Below the pieces are notes generated by a model. The model was not told the DNA's origin, made no database searches, and saw only the letters and a list, made by a program, of their open reading frames with translations. From the NCBI GenBank assembly GCA_023101885.1, contig JALPQD010000361.1, positions 964,327-1,028,326 on the forward strand: a DNA stretch of 64,000 nucleotides, read 5' to 3'. Source of the DNA: Typhlomys cinereus. Lineage: Eukaryota; Chordata; Mammalia; Rodentia; Platacanthomyidae. Positions within the stretch are counted from its first letter, which is position 1, and each line of letters starts with the position of its first letter. Position numbers and translations under genes: made by a program. This document shows positions 12,176 through 23,019 of the stretch, one piece after another.

Positions 12176-13367
12176 AATAATACACCATAAGAGAGCAATA
12201 TATTTTCTCTGAAAACAGGTCCTCACTTTTCCAATAACACGAGGCAAGGATCGGAAGGATTTTCTCTCCTTCTGCTTTAACAAGTATATCTTCATGATGA
12301 CATGATGTCTGACTTAATGTGGAATTCCTGGGAACTACGAGTTTCCCCAGACTCAGTGGCCCATGGGGGACACAGCCTGGAGACCCCAGCCTGCAGCCCA
12401 TGCCTGTGCTTCTGTTCTGCTTCCCTCCCTCCCCTCTTCTCTCTTTCTCTTCCTCTTCCTTCCCCTTTTCTCTTTGTTCTGTGCCTCGTCCCTCCCACAC
12501 ATCATAAGATCTAGGAAGTAAGCAATCTCAGGAAGTTCCTGAAATTCAGGAGGCTCACAGGACGCGTCCTTGAGGTTGTGCAGTGGTAACAGTTGTGGGG
12601 AGAGCAGGGTCCCCTGATTGCTGAGCTGCCTGGAAGCTGTGCATGAGCCTCAAGGATGCGGGGGTGACTCTCCAGGAACTCTACTGCCTTTGCGACATCC
12701 ATGCCCATGCGAGTGACCCAAATAACTCACACTTCACTGAGCCACATTGGGTGTTGTCCTTCCTTTTGTCCATCATCAGTGCCCCATTTTATCTTTGTTT
12801 CATGACTTGACCACTGTAATGTCTAGTTACAGCCACAATAAGTGAATTGCTGCTTTAACCCTAAATTGCTGTGTGAATAGAGAAAGTCAGGGGTTTTTGT
12901 ACCTGGAATATCCCAGGGTACACTTGTGGATCCTACAGCCTGCACAGCTGTGCTCAGCTCCAGTCCCTTCAGAGTTCCCCACTAAGCATTACCAGGCCTT
13001 TGATTGCTCTCGTTGTGAATGTTTGCAGGTGTGATTCTGGGGAAGAGACTCCACACAGTCATGGAAGCAGGTATGAACCTGTGCCAGCCCTCCGCACAAT
13101 CACACACGCCAATCTGCCCCTGCGGGACTGTGAATGGCTCTGAGATTGGTAGGGTGCTCTAGTCTGCGTTTCTCTCGATAACGATGTTACAATTTGGAAG
13201 GAGGGCTGGAATAAGGCTCAAGAAGTTTGGGAGCCAGGGTTGGATCCTCTGGGCTGGGTCTAAGAGCAGTGCTGCATCTAGATCTCAAATGAATACCTTT
13301 CATATTAGTTATGAATTGTTTATCTTTATTTCATGACTTGACCATTGTAATCTCTAGTTACAGCCAG
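12176..13367. other. Mostly unique sequence
   Basis: Apart from the duplicated 95-bp segment, I see a pyrimidine-rich stretch at 12420-12490 (CCTCCC/CTCTTCT), which explains overlapping short frames on both strands. No gene signal. Confidence 0.5.
12783..12877 (+). repeat. Segment also present at 13319-13367 plus 14824-14870
   Basis: The 95 bases running from 'ttatctttgtttcatgactt' to 'ttaaccctaaattgctgtg' recur 500 bases downstream with about 85-90% identity. The downstream copy is split by a 1.46-kb LTR insertion. This upstream copy therefore records the empty site, reading 'acagccacaataag' where the other has the insert. Confidence 0.85.
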
Positions 13368-14458
13368 TGTTGCAGTCCAAGTGCTGCAACCTCGAATCCA
13401 GGGCCCCCTCCACAAAGCCGGCAAGGCTTCAGCGAATGAGAAACAGATACACACACAACTCTGGGCTGGGTGAGTCTGAATCCATTTATTGGAATATTGT
13501 AACAGCTTTTATGCCAGAAAATTTTGGGGCAGGGAATGCTGCACCTGCAAACAGACATTATCCTTCTAATCAGCCGGAACCACCTTTAGGATAAGCATTC
13601 TTTAAGAATTTAACCTATTGTGTAAGGGTGAGACACAAACAAGTCCTTATCACATCTTAACAGGTTTTTTTCACAGCCCTACACAGGTTTTTCCCAGCAC
13701 CTCAGTCTCTCTAAATTTATCTGTCTTATACTATTCCACCAAACAGTCACAGGGTCTAAGTCTGTATTGTCGTATTTAACAAAGACTTCATTTGAGATTT
13801 AGTTAAAATTCACTGAGATTGAGCTTTTTATTAATTTGTGTTGTATCTATTGTATATTTTTGTAATGGTAAAGGCGAATTTGTTGGAGAGAGCGTATATT
13901 ATACATTAATTTTTTTTTTTGAGGATAGTAGATTCTGACTATTATCATATAAGCTGGCCTATATTAGGTTATAATGGTAAGAACTATATTAGAATTTATT
14001 TTATTTATTTATTCTTTTTATTAACTCATGTGCTCTATAAGAAATAGCTGTGTGTTAATTTTAGGAATCATATTACTATTATTTTCTAACTATGTGTTTT
14101 ATAAGAAATAGTTGTATACTAATTTTAGTGAACAGATGGCATAGTCTCATATATATAGAATTTCTGAGTTAATTTTACAAAAGTCATATTTTTAGGGAAT
14201 TCTATTTATCTATGTTTTAGGGCTCTTGAAATTATTCTCTAATTTCTTTACAATCAGTGTGTACATTCTGGCTAACAAGCCCGTTTACTGTACTGTTCAT
14301 GGTTGGACATAAAATTTCTAGTTAGAATTTTAATTTAAAGTTAAAAACAGGCTTGGTATATATTTAGGAAACAAAAGACTTAAGGCAAATTACTTGACAT
14401 CTGTAGTTCCGAAAGCAGGAACCTAGAGGAGGTGATATCCTAGGTAGCTTTTTTTTAG

Positions 14459-14495
<37 letters not shown>

Positions 14496-14823
14496 AGGCC
14501 TGGGAAAAGATAGGAGAGCTCCCAATCCACAAAAAAGAGAAGAACTCTGGCAGAGATAGGAGGCACACAGTCACAAAAAGAGAGGAACTTGTCTGTCAAA
14601 GATGAGAGGCAAGACTCTGAGTGGAGTGGTCCCTAGTAACCACTCAGGCCCTTAGCAACTGCCCATTCCACAGAGCAGGCGCAAGCCCGACAACTCCCAT
14701 ATGTAACATATCTTTATTATTTATTTCAAAATAAGCCATGTCCTGTTTCCAGAAGGTACTTCCTTGAAGTTCTTCCCCAGGTTGGAATCTTATCTACCAG
14801 CCTGGTTGGCACAGGACGTGACA
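13368..14823 (-). mobile_element. Solo ERV LTR (ERVK/IAP-like), 1,456 bp
   Basis: The insert runs from TGTTGCAG (13368) to GTGACA (14823), so it has TG...CA termini. It is flanked by AGCCAG (13362-13367) and AGACAG (14824-14829), a 6-bp duplication with one mismatch; 6-bp duplications are typical of class II/ERVK integration. Boundaries are independently supported by the uninterrupted copy of the site at 12783-12877. TTTATT at 13483 is a polyadenylation signal on the - strand about 115 bases from the LTR 3' end, giving orientation. A run of over 30 A's sits at 14457-14493. No internal gag or pol and no second LTR was found, so it is read as a solo LTR from recombination. Confidence 0.7.
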
Positions 14824-14829
14824 AGACAG

Positions 14830-16105
14830 AATAAGTCAATTCCTGCTTTAACACTAAACTGCTGTGAAAGTTTTAAAAAAAAATGGATTAATCTATTTGG
14901 CTTCAGTTACATCCCAAAGACTTAGGTGATGGAGGCTGTGGATAAGGTTTAATGAATTTATGCTCGTGAAATGCTCAGTGACCTGCTTGTGATGGGCAAC
15001 ACGGACACGTGGAAAAAGCCCACAGAGCACTGTAACATGTATGCCTCATGGATGGTGCTGAAGTGTGTCCAGGAATCCAGGGATGCTGAAAGGAGTTGGC
15101 ATAGTTCACCAAGCTGAAGTGGTTAATGTAAGTGAGCAGCAAAAGGAGACGTGCCCAGGACGCCCTGCACGCCCAGGGCTTTCTCGCCTCTGTCACTGAT
15201 GGACATCACACTACATCGAGGTTTTACTTTAATTGTCACTGACACCATATTCATCCTGTTTCCTGATGCTTGCAAAATGTGCTATTGTCCTGATATTTAT
15301 TTATTTCTATGACTTTTTAAATAATTTCAGAAAATGAAAAGACCAAGTCAGTCTTCTCATTTGGGCCCAACTCATTTTCTCTGACTGTGACCATGTGTGA
15401 TTTTTCCAAACTGTGGCGAAGGAGAGCAGGTACATGCCCTACGTGCCGTGGGATTCCCGGGTCTGTCTGTGTTTTCCCTCTGGAACCACACTGTCCTCAG
15501 AGTGACCAACATTTAATAAGCTGATCTCTTCATCTGAACAAGTGAGAGTTGTGTTAAATGGTCTGTTAGCACGTACACCCACTGCATTATTCTATTCTTC
15601 TAAAGCAATTCTACACCCGAACATGAGAACAAATGCATTTATTACCTTTGATAGTCATTTATTCTGAGAAAATAAAGAAAAATGATTCCTCATTCAGTGC
15701 AACAGAAGATAGCAATCTGGAATCTTAAAACTTTTAGAATTTCTCATTTACTTTAAAATGAATGTTCATAATTTATAACAATACATGTAATCTCAGAAAT
15801 GCTAAGCAGATGTGATTGAAAATATGAGACCAAAATATCATTTGCAATTCATTAGCTAGAGATAAGGATGCTATCTCCCCGTGTGAAGCTGTTCCTTGAG
15901 GCTCACTCACACCACAGTTGGGAAGGCACCAAGGCAGTGCCATGCTCTAATTATGAACAAGGCTGCTACGGATTTTTTATTGCACAGTCTGCTGACAGCA
16001 AGGCCCTTGGTTGAAGTGTTTCCTGTGCATCTGCAGGCTACAGACTTGCTGCCAGCTGTGTCCCGAGGAAAGTATGCTTGCTGCTCTTGGTGACCAGCAT
16101 GTCGT
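14830..16105. other. Unique sequence, no feature seen
   Basis: Short frames only (for example 14975-15196, -), none recognised. Confidence 0.5.
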
Positions 16106-16780
16106 CAGGGTGTGAGGGCGTCTTGAGAGACCCAAGCAAAATATTAACCAGCTTAGCTCCAAGCTTAGCCCAGTTTCTTTGTCAAAGCAAGTATTAATCA
16201 GCCTAACTCCATTTCCTTTGAAGAAACAACCCAGCTAACCTTAATCCCCACCCCAACCTTACAAAATTGTACCCAGCAGAAAAGAATGTCTCAACTGATC
16301 AATGCACCCGCTGATAGTCTCACAAGAGTATACTGATGTTTGTGGAAAGGTATGGGAAGGGTAACCCAACTGGCCCTAGAATGTGCACTGTTGATCTTGT
16401 GACATTGTACCTGACAGGAAAGGGGGCGGATGAGATTAGGCCATTCCAGCCCTGTGACACCGTTGACCACTAAAAACAGGATACAATTTGGGATAAACAA
16501 CTTACGTTTCAGCCCGTCCTCACCCTCAAGGAAACCCAGAAGTGTCCCACCACCAATCATCTCAAAGATTGAGCTTTGGGTCCAACCAGCATAGACCACA
16601 AACTCCTCCTGCAAACCCTTCATTTGTGGTTTTCCCCTTTAAGAACTCCCTGTAATGGCAAGTGGGAGCTCTCGTCTCCGAGGCTCTGTTCTTCAGGCTC
16701 GGACTGGACGCCCAGGAACCTACAATAAACCTCTTGCGCTTTGCACCGGACCCTGACCTCTGGCCATTCTTTGGGGGTGT
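16106..16780 (+). mobile_element. ERV class-I-type LTR, probably solo or 5' end
   Basis: The 3' half has the layout of a gammaretrovirus-type LTR: a TATA-like 'cctttaagaactccctg', then an R region with 'gagctctcgtctccgaggct', a polyadenylation signal AATAAA at 16724-16729, and 'cctcttgcgctttgcacc' just after it. The following 'tttgggggtgtgggac' resembles the sequence that starts the internal part of such elements. The 5' limit near 16106 is a guess. I see no gag, pol or env frame downstream, so it is a remnant. Confidence 0.6.
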
Positions 16781-17533
16781 GGGACGGCAGGCACAACAGT
16801 CTGAGGAAAAGGTGTCCACCGCACCTGGAAGTGTAAGTACAACCAGAGTCAACGGTAGCGGCAACAGACCTATCTCCTGCTGGTGCTCGTGGACTCTTCA
16901 GGACAGTTAATGATAGAGTTTGCACTCTCATCTCCACGAGGCCGAAGCGGCTCTGCTGTGCGTGACTTGTGTAACTCCTAATCATGGTCTCCTCACTAGC
17001 GGCCGCCATTGACTTCACTACACGGGCTTCTCACCGCTTTTCATTGGAACAATGTGTGCAAAGTATATGGTGGGACAATCATGTATATGTGCAGAAAACA
17101 GATGCCTATGGATGATATAATATATAGTACCTTCTATATATAATGCAGAATTTCATATAAATATGAATATATACATATATATGAATATATACATATAAAT
17201 ACATATGCACATATGTATTCACACGCATATATGTATGAAACAGAAACTAACATCCCTATCAAACCTTCTAGATAAGGATATAATTTGCAATTAATCACTC
17301 TCTAAGGGATGTCAGCCTATTTTCAGTGGAAGACAATTTAAATTATTTTTAAACTTAAAGTCATAGTTTAATAACAGAGAAGAAAATGTCATTCTTGTGA
17401 AAATAACGCTGAGATCCTGCACTTCACCACGACGCACACTCTTTCTTGCACCTTGGGGGATGCTGGCTGCTCCCCCAGGACTCTACCCCTGGGCCCTGGC
17501 TCTTCCCTAATGGCCCTGTACTGGGGGGGATGA
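16781..17533. other. Unique to low-complexity sequence
   Basis: 17100-17235 is an AT-rich alternating (TATA/ATAC) stretch. No coding signal. Confidence 0.5.
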
Positions 17534-17787
17534 TGTTGCAGGGTCCAAAAATCCACCCAGTGAGGCACAGACCACAGCTTGGTCAAAGCTCACAGACGCC
17601 CAGCTACAGGCAGCCTTTCCTTCGGCTTCTCAAGGGACCAGACCATAGGGGAACCTTTCCTTTGGTTCCTGCTATAGGGAGGGGCCGCCCAGCCTCATCT
17701 GGGGGGAACCCCCTGAATATTATGGGTTGGGGGGTCATCCAAAGATTCACCATAGACCAAAAGTTAAAATTAATAACTGAGAGGCCT

Positions 17788-17867
<80 letters not shown>

Positions 17868-18170
17868 GCACCAAGGCTTATACACATGGGCAGGGTGGTG
17901 TGTGTGCAGCCCCGAATTACATCTCCACACAGTTTTTATACACAAGGGACAAAGGCAGTTGCATGCTCCACCAAAGCAGTTTAGCAGGCAGTGTTTTGCA
18001 GTCTTCCAGGCATGCAGGCTTCTTTCTGGCCCTCTGGCCAAGTGACATTCCAGAGGGGAATCCAGAGAACAGTAGGGGAGTGGGCATGTTTATTACCTGC
18101 CAGCAATTTCTCAGGCAGAAGAAATTTCATTTTAAGATTTTAAGATTTTTCTTTTTATGTTTCCCCTTCA
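17534..18170 (-). mobile_element. Possible ERV LTR, - strand
   Basis: It begins TGTTGCAGGG at 17534, like the terminus of the LTR at 13368, and has LTR-like 'cacagtttttatacac' near 17930 and TTTATT at 18089. A microsatellite (AC)n at 17791-17836 followed by (GA)n to 17865 lies inside. I cannot define both ends or target-site duplications, so this is tentative. Confidence 0.3.
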
Positions 18171-18732
18171 CGTTGCTATTCTGCCCTAAATCAGTTTCTG
18201 ATGAAATGAATTTCGAGACTTGGGAAGCTTTCATGGCTCAGTAAAGTTCCTCATGTTTGTCTACTCTCTCCTGAAGAAATGATGGGAAATGGGAAAGCTT
18301 CTGTCCCTGAACGAAGGAAACAGGGTCTTACTGGCAATGGAACAGAAACGAGAGATCCCATGATGTTTTTATTATTGCTATTAAAATGATTACTAGTAAA
18401 CTATTCAAATATGGTATAAGAGTTTTCTTGAACATATACTAATTTTTTTATAAAGAATGACAGTGACATGTACATCTGTGGTTTTTGTTTAGTAATTTGA
18501 AAATGGATGACATTTTAATGGACCAAACAGAAGACAGTCTGGGATGGTTGCTGACGAGTCTTGGTCGAGAACATTCTTGCTTTGAGAGTTGCTCAGGAGA
18601 TTAGCACAGCAGTCCTCTGTGTGCCTGCAAAGGTATCTCCAGAGATGACTGAAATGCGCCTTTTCCTGGGGAAAGTTAGACAGATATGTATTCAGCCAGA
18701 GAACGCAGCTGAGACAGGCTAGTAGCAACTGG
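18171..18732. other. Unique sequence, no feature seen
   Basis: No repeat or coding signal recognised. Confidence 0.5.
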
Positions 18733-19015
18733 TGTGATGGTTGGAATCAGTTGTCAGCCTGAGCCCTGGCACACCTCTGCTCACATAGAGATAGTGTCTA
18801 GATTCAGGTTGCCCTTGTGGACATGTCTGTAACGGGGTGGTCTCATTACCCTTAACTGGTGTGGACAGAGCCAGGCCTGGTAGCAGGACCATTCCCTGGG
18901 CAGGTGGCCTGGACTGCAGAAAGAGCGAGAGAGTGAGGAAGAAAACACCCAGGATCCATGAGCGTCTGCTGCTACTGTCGTGACATGACCAGTTGCTTCC
19001 AGCATTGGTTAATGA
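18733..19015 (+). mobile_element. URR1-like rodent hAT-Charlie non-autonomous repeat
   Basis: Recognised by the order 'gtgatggttgga', 'gtctagattcaggttgccc', 'gtggacatgtctgtaac', 'accattccctgggcagg' and 'tgacatgaccagttgctt'. These phrases match, in order, the rodent URR1 consensus as I remember it. The end of the family (a 'gagccaaa.taaac' motif) is missing here. Confidence 0.6.
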
Positions 19016-19194
19016 TTAATATTCCACGGCTTTCCCAGCGGCCTCGGCTGAACAGCTCTTCACTGATGTCGTTAAATGCTCAGCTTTTAGTCTTCAAATT
19101 GGCATCTGTGACTGACTCTCACAAGGAGAAAACAATGATTGCAGGGGTAGTCCAGTGCTCTTGCTGAGCCCAGGAGGGGTCTAACGCAATAGCA

Positions 19195-19730
19195 ACTCTT
19201 GTCCTATTACTATGATGGCTGGTGGTGTCAGTTTGACAAGATCTAGAATTACACAGGGCACTAACCTCCAGACAGATCTGCAAAGGTTAGCCTCAAGGAC
19301 AGACCTGGAGAGATGAACCTGAGCCATCTGACTGAGGTGGGAAGATCCAGCACCTGGAGAAATGAACCTGAGCCATCTGACCGAGGTGGGAAGATGCAGC
19401 CACCGTGGATGGAGCCACATGCTGCCCTGGAATCCCAGGCTGTCTAAAGGGAGAGGAGATGGGCAGCATACATTCTTCTGACCGGAGACGCCGTGGCCGG
19501 TTCTTCTTCCTCCTGCCGCCTTCATTGCCCCCATAACGGACTGCACCCTGTGTGAGCCAGAAACACCCTTCCTTCACTCTCCTCCCATAACAGACTGCAC
19601 CCTGTGTGAGCCAGAAACACCCTTCCTTCACTTCGCCCCTAACGGACTGCACCCTGAAACTGTGAGCCAAAACAAACCTTCCTTCCACAAGTTGTTTTTG
19701 TCAGTGTATCATATCAATAGGAAGAATGCA
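19195..19730 (+). mobile_element. URR1-like repeat with internal tandem duplications
   Basis: The 3' end 'gtgagccaaaacaaacctt' then 'ccttccacaagttgtttttg' is the typical URR1 tail. Two internal stretches are tandemly multiplied: about 50 bases from 'gaacctgagccatctgac' are present twice (19303-19395), and about 45-50 bases from 'ggactgcaccctgtgtgag' are present three times (19535-19660). So a simple non-autonomous transposon has begun to turn into a minisatellite. Confidence 0.65.
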
Positions 19731-21169
19731 TATGGCTATTATGTTATTCTATAATGTTTCTCCATGATTGACATCTTACACTTCTAAGTTCTAAACAACA
19801 ACCTAGAGACAAGACCAGTGAAAACTTGACCATGAAATTCTTATTCAGAGGAGGAAATATTAGACTTGGCGTGTGTCGCTGACAATTTTCTGTTCACCAT
19901 GTAGCAGGAACCCTGGATATGTTTCCACATTCTCATTACCGAGGAAGAAGCAGGTGGGTTCAATATGGAGTGGTCTTCAGTGAACATCGTTCTGCACACA
20001 GATGTTTAAAAACAACTGGGTCATGAGGTTGGACTCTGTGCTGAGTTCACATTGTTTCTGGCTCAGAGTGAAGTCAAATTGCATCACTGCAGAATGAAAT
20101 GAGGTAAGGAGAAAATAATGGTAATGTTATCAACAGATGATCTTCCTTGGATGCCATAAATCTTTAAGATGCATTTCCTTCCTGTCACATTTTGAAATAC
20201 TGTTTGTTATGGTTTCATGCTTTTAAGAAATGAGGAATTTGCAGATAAGGCTTTATAAATATTGCTGGCCTAAATAAAAATAATTAAATATTACTTACAA
20301 CCTTGAAAGTGTATTTTGTGCTAGGAATGTAGTTTAATCAAATAAATGTGATGGGTTTGGGACTTGTCTTAATATGATTCCCATTATTTAGTTTTTTCAA
20401 ATGTATACTGTAGCACACTTGTTAATATGAGTATTGCTATTAGTAGTAATATTTTAATGCATTGACCGCTGCTATTTTTAATGCTGTTTGACACATTCTA
20501 TAACCTTCTATGATTGCTCTGTTTTCTCTACTTGAATTCAATTCAAGAACTATCAGTACCATATTTCTCTTTTTTGCATATATATAAAGTTAATGCTCAC
20601 AAATATTCTTTAAATAATAAGTGCATGTTTACACATGAATTATAACACTACTCAGGGTGCCAGACTGTGGAAGCATAGTTACAGTAACACCAGTAACATA
20701 ACTGAGTAGGTGAAACCTCAGAGTCGAGTCAGGTTAAAGTCAAGTACATATGGATTTCTTCTTTGACTTGTCTTGTACTAAACCGCTGTTTAATGTTTTT
20801 GATTTTCAGACTCATTTTCCCTCAGTTGCCTTATGTCCTATTGACATAACTTTCTTTTTATATTAAAATTTAATTTACTGAATAAATCATTAGAAAACTA
20901 CTAGTGTATAGGCATTTATACAGATCCAAATTTAGATAGAATCAAGGAGTTTAATTTTCATTTATTTAGCCTCATTGTAAAATGGTAGAGAATAAGCTAC
21001 AATGTTAAGCCAGGAATTTCAACTTTATGTGATAAGATCCCACATTTCTTTCTGATTTTTTTAATCTTAATACTATCATCAAGTTTTACAATACAATATC
21101 ATGAAAAACTCAGTGTAACAAACTCAGTGTGATGCATTTGATGCAGTAATGAAGTTGCCATAAATAGGC
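19731..21169. other. AT-rich unique sequence, no feature seen
   Basis: No interspersed repeat or gene signal recognised. A candidate region for a conservation check, nothing more. Confidence 0.45.
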
Positions 21170-21965
21170 TGTGCCGCGGACGAACTAAAGACTGGGTCAA
21201 CCAGTATTAGAACGAAGTTTACGCACTTTAGACTTCGTCAGCCAGCATGACCCATATTGCTAAAGTTTCTCGGTTTCACCTGTCCCTTCCCCCAAATAAT
21301 CATAATTAGCTGCCACAGAATCCAAGGTTGCTGATCAACCCCATCCGAGGACCCCAAAATTTGCACCAGTCAACGAAGAAGAGCCTTGTCAACCAAGCAC
21401 AAGGTAAATAACCCATTCCATTTTCCTTCTCTCTCAGAAGACTATCACTTCTGCTTAACATTTCCATATATTATTTCCACACTCCATGTACCCATCCCTA
21501 ACTGGATTTTAGTCCCTCACCCTTGCATACCCCATATAACTCCTAAAAGCTATCATCTATCCTTAAAATCTAACCCTGCTTCTAGCTTTTATACCATATT
21601 ATCTATTCTCTTGAGGTCCTGATATTTTAGCCGAATCCCACCCACTAAACCTGACTCCCAATTATCAACTTTTTAACTAAAAATAGATCATAAGCCCTTC
21701 ATCTCTAAACCAGACCTGGGCTTCCTTCCACACCCTAACTACACTGCAGCTACCACACCCACAAAACACTACCAAATAACCCTGGACTGATGTCCTATTA
21801 ATACGATCTCATCCATATCCGGGGAAACAGTTCCAACCACTGTCAAAGCCAGGTAATCCCATATGACTCGGGGAAGCCAGAAACACACACCAAGCAAAGC
21901 AAATGAAGACCTAACAAGACATCCAAGTCACATCATAAAACCACGAAATCAACAAGTAACAGAAA

Positions 21966-22872
21966 ATGGATCCTAAAGGAAACACCAGACCTTTACTTAC
22001 AGACTTCAAACAGAATAATTTCCTGGATACTAGCCAGAAAAACAACTCTTAAGACAATGTATTTCAGTTATATTTTCAATATGTTCACAGGCATGCAAGA
22101 GGAACTTTAATGAAAGAGAAACTCCAAAGGAGATGAACAAGTTCATGAACATATATGAGCAGGAAAATGATAAGTGGCTGAGTGAGCTGGAAAAGATAGT
22201 TGATGAAATAAAAATAAGCATAGAACAGATGAAAAAATCTCAAGCAAAATTAAACTTGAAATAAAATCCAAGTTAACTGCAATTGAAAACTCAGCACAAT
22301 ATATAACCAACCCACTGATCAGACAGAAGATGGATATCAGAACTGGAACTGAAGCTGACAGGAAAAAAAGATATCATTGAATTGAAGAAACTGAAAAAGT
22401 TACAAAATGCTTGAAAGGAATATTAAAGAGTTATGTGACATCATGACAAAGCCACATCTATACATTCACGGAATTCCAGAGCCATACAGTTGAGAAAATA
22501 CTCTAGAATTTATGTCTCAGACCATTATAAATAAGAATTTTCCACACCTAAGGAAAGAGATCCCTAAATAAAAGATGCATATTGCACATGATTTAGATAT
22601 TACTAAAACAGAAATACTCCATGGGAAATAATAGTCAAAACACAGCAGGTTCAGATAAAGAAAAAGTTTTGAGAGCTGCAAGAGAGAAAAACCAAGCCAT
22701 ATTTAAAGACAAGCTTAACAGAATAACAGCTGACTTTTCACTTGAAACAATAAAAGCCAGAAGAGCTTGGAGAGACATGCTTCAAGTCATGAATAATCAC
22801 AAATTCCAATCCAGGCTGCTATATCCAACTAAACTATCAGTCATGACAAAAGGTGAAAGAAAAAAATTTTAA
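21966..22872 (+). pseudogene. L1 ORF1 remnant (RNA-binding chaperone protein), broken
   Basis: L1 ORF1p coats L1 RNA as a trimer; it has a coiled coil, an RRM and a C-terminal domain. A start codon is present at 21966. The coiled-coil-type segment is seen around 22130-22260 as charged, helix-prone sequence ('gagctggaaaagatag'). The last 84 residues (22621-22872) are still open and contain ITADFSLETIKARRAW and the LLYPTKLSV stretch, the well-conserved C-terminal domain of ORF1p. Between them the frame is interrupted by stops and frameshifts. Total length is about 0.9 kb against the usual 1.1 kb. Confidence 0.85.
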
Positions 22873-23019
22873 TGAAAAAAATTAAACTGAAGACCCACAT
22901 AACCACCAAACCAGGTCTGTAGATGATAGGAGAAAAATTACTCAAGGCTGAAGAAAATGATAAACATGCTCAAGAGGACAGATGAGAAAAATAATTCCAG
23001 AGAACTACTAAACAAAGAA

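Noticed and set aside
16620..17018. 132-residue - strand and 82-residue + strand frames
   Set aside because: They overlap the GC-rich R/U5 part of an ERV LTR and look fortuitous.
22621..22872. Independent small gene
   Set aside because: Its sequence is the C-terminal domain of L1 ORF1p inside a broken L1.
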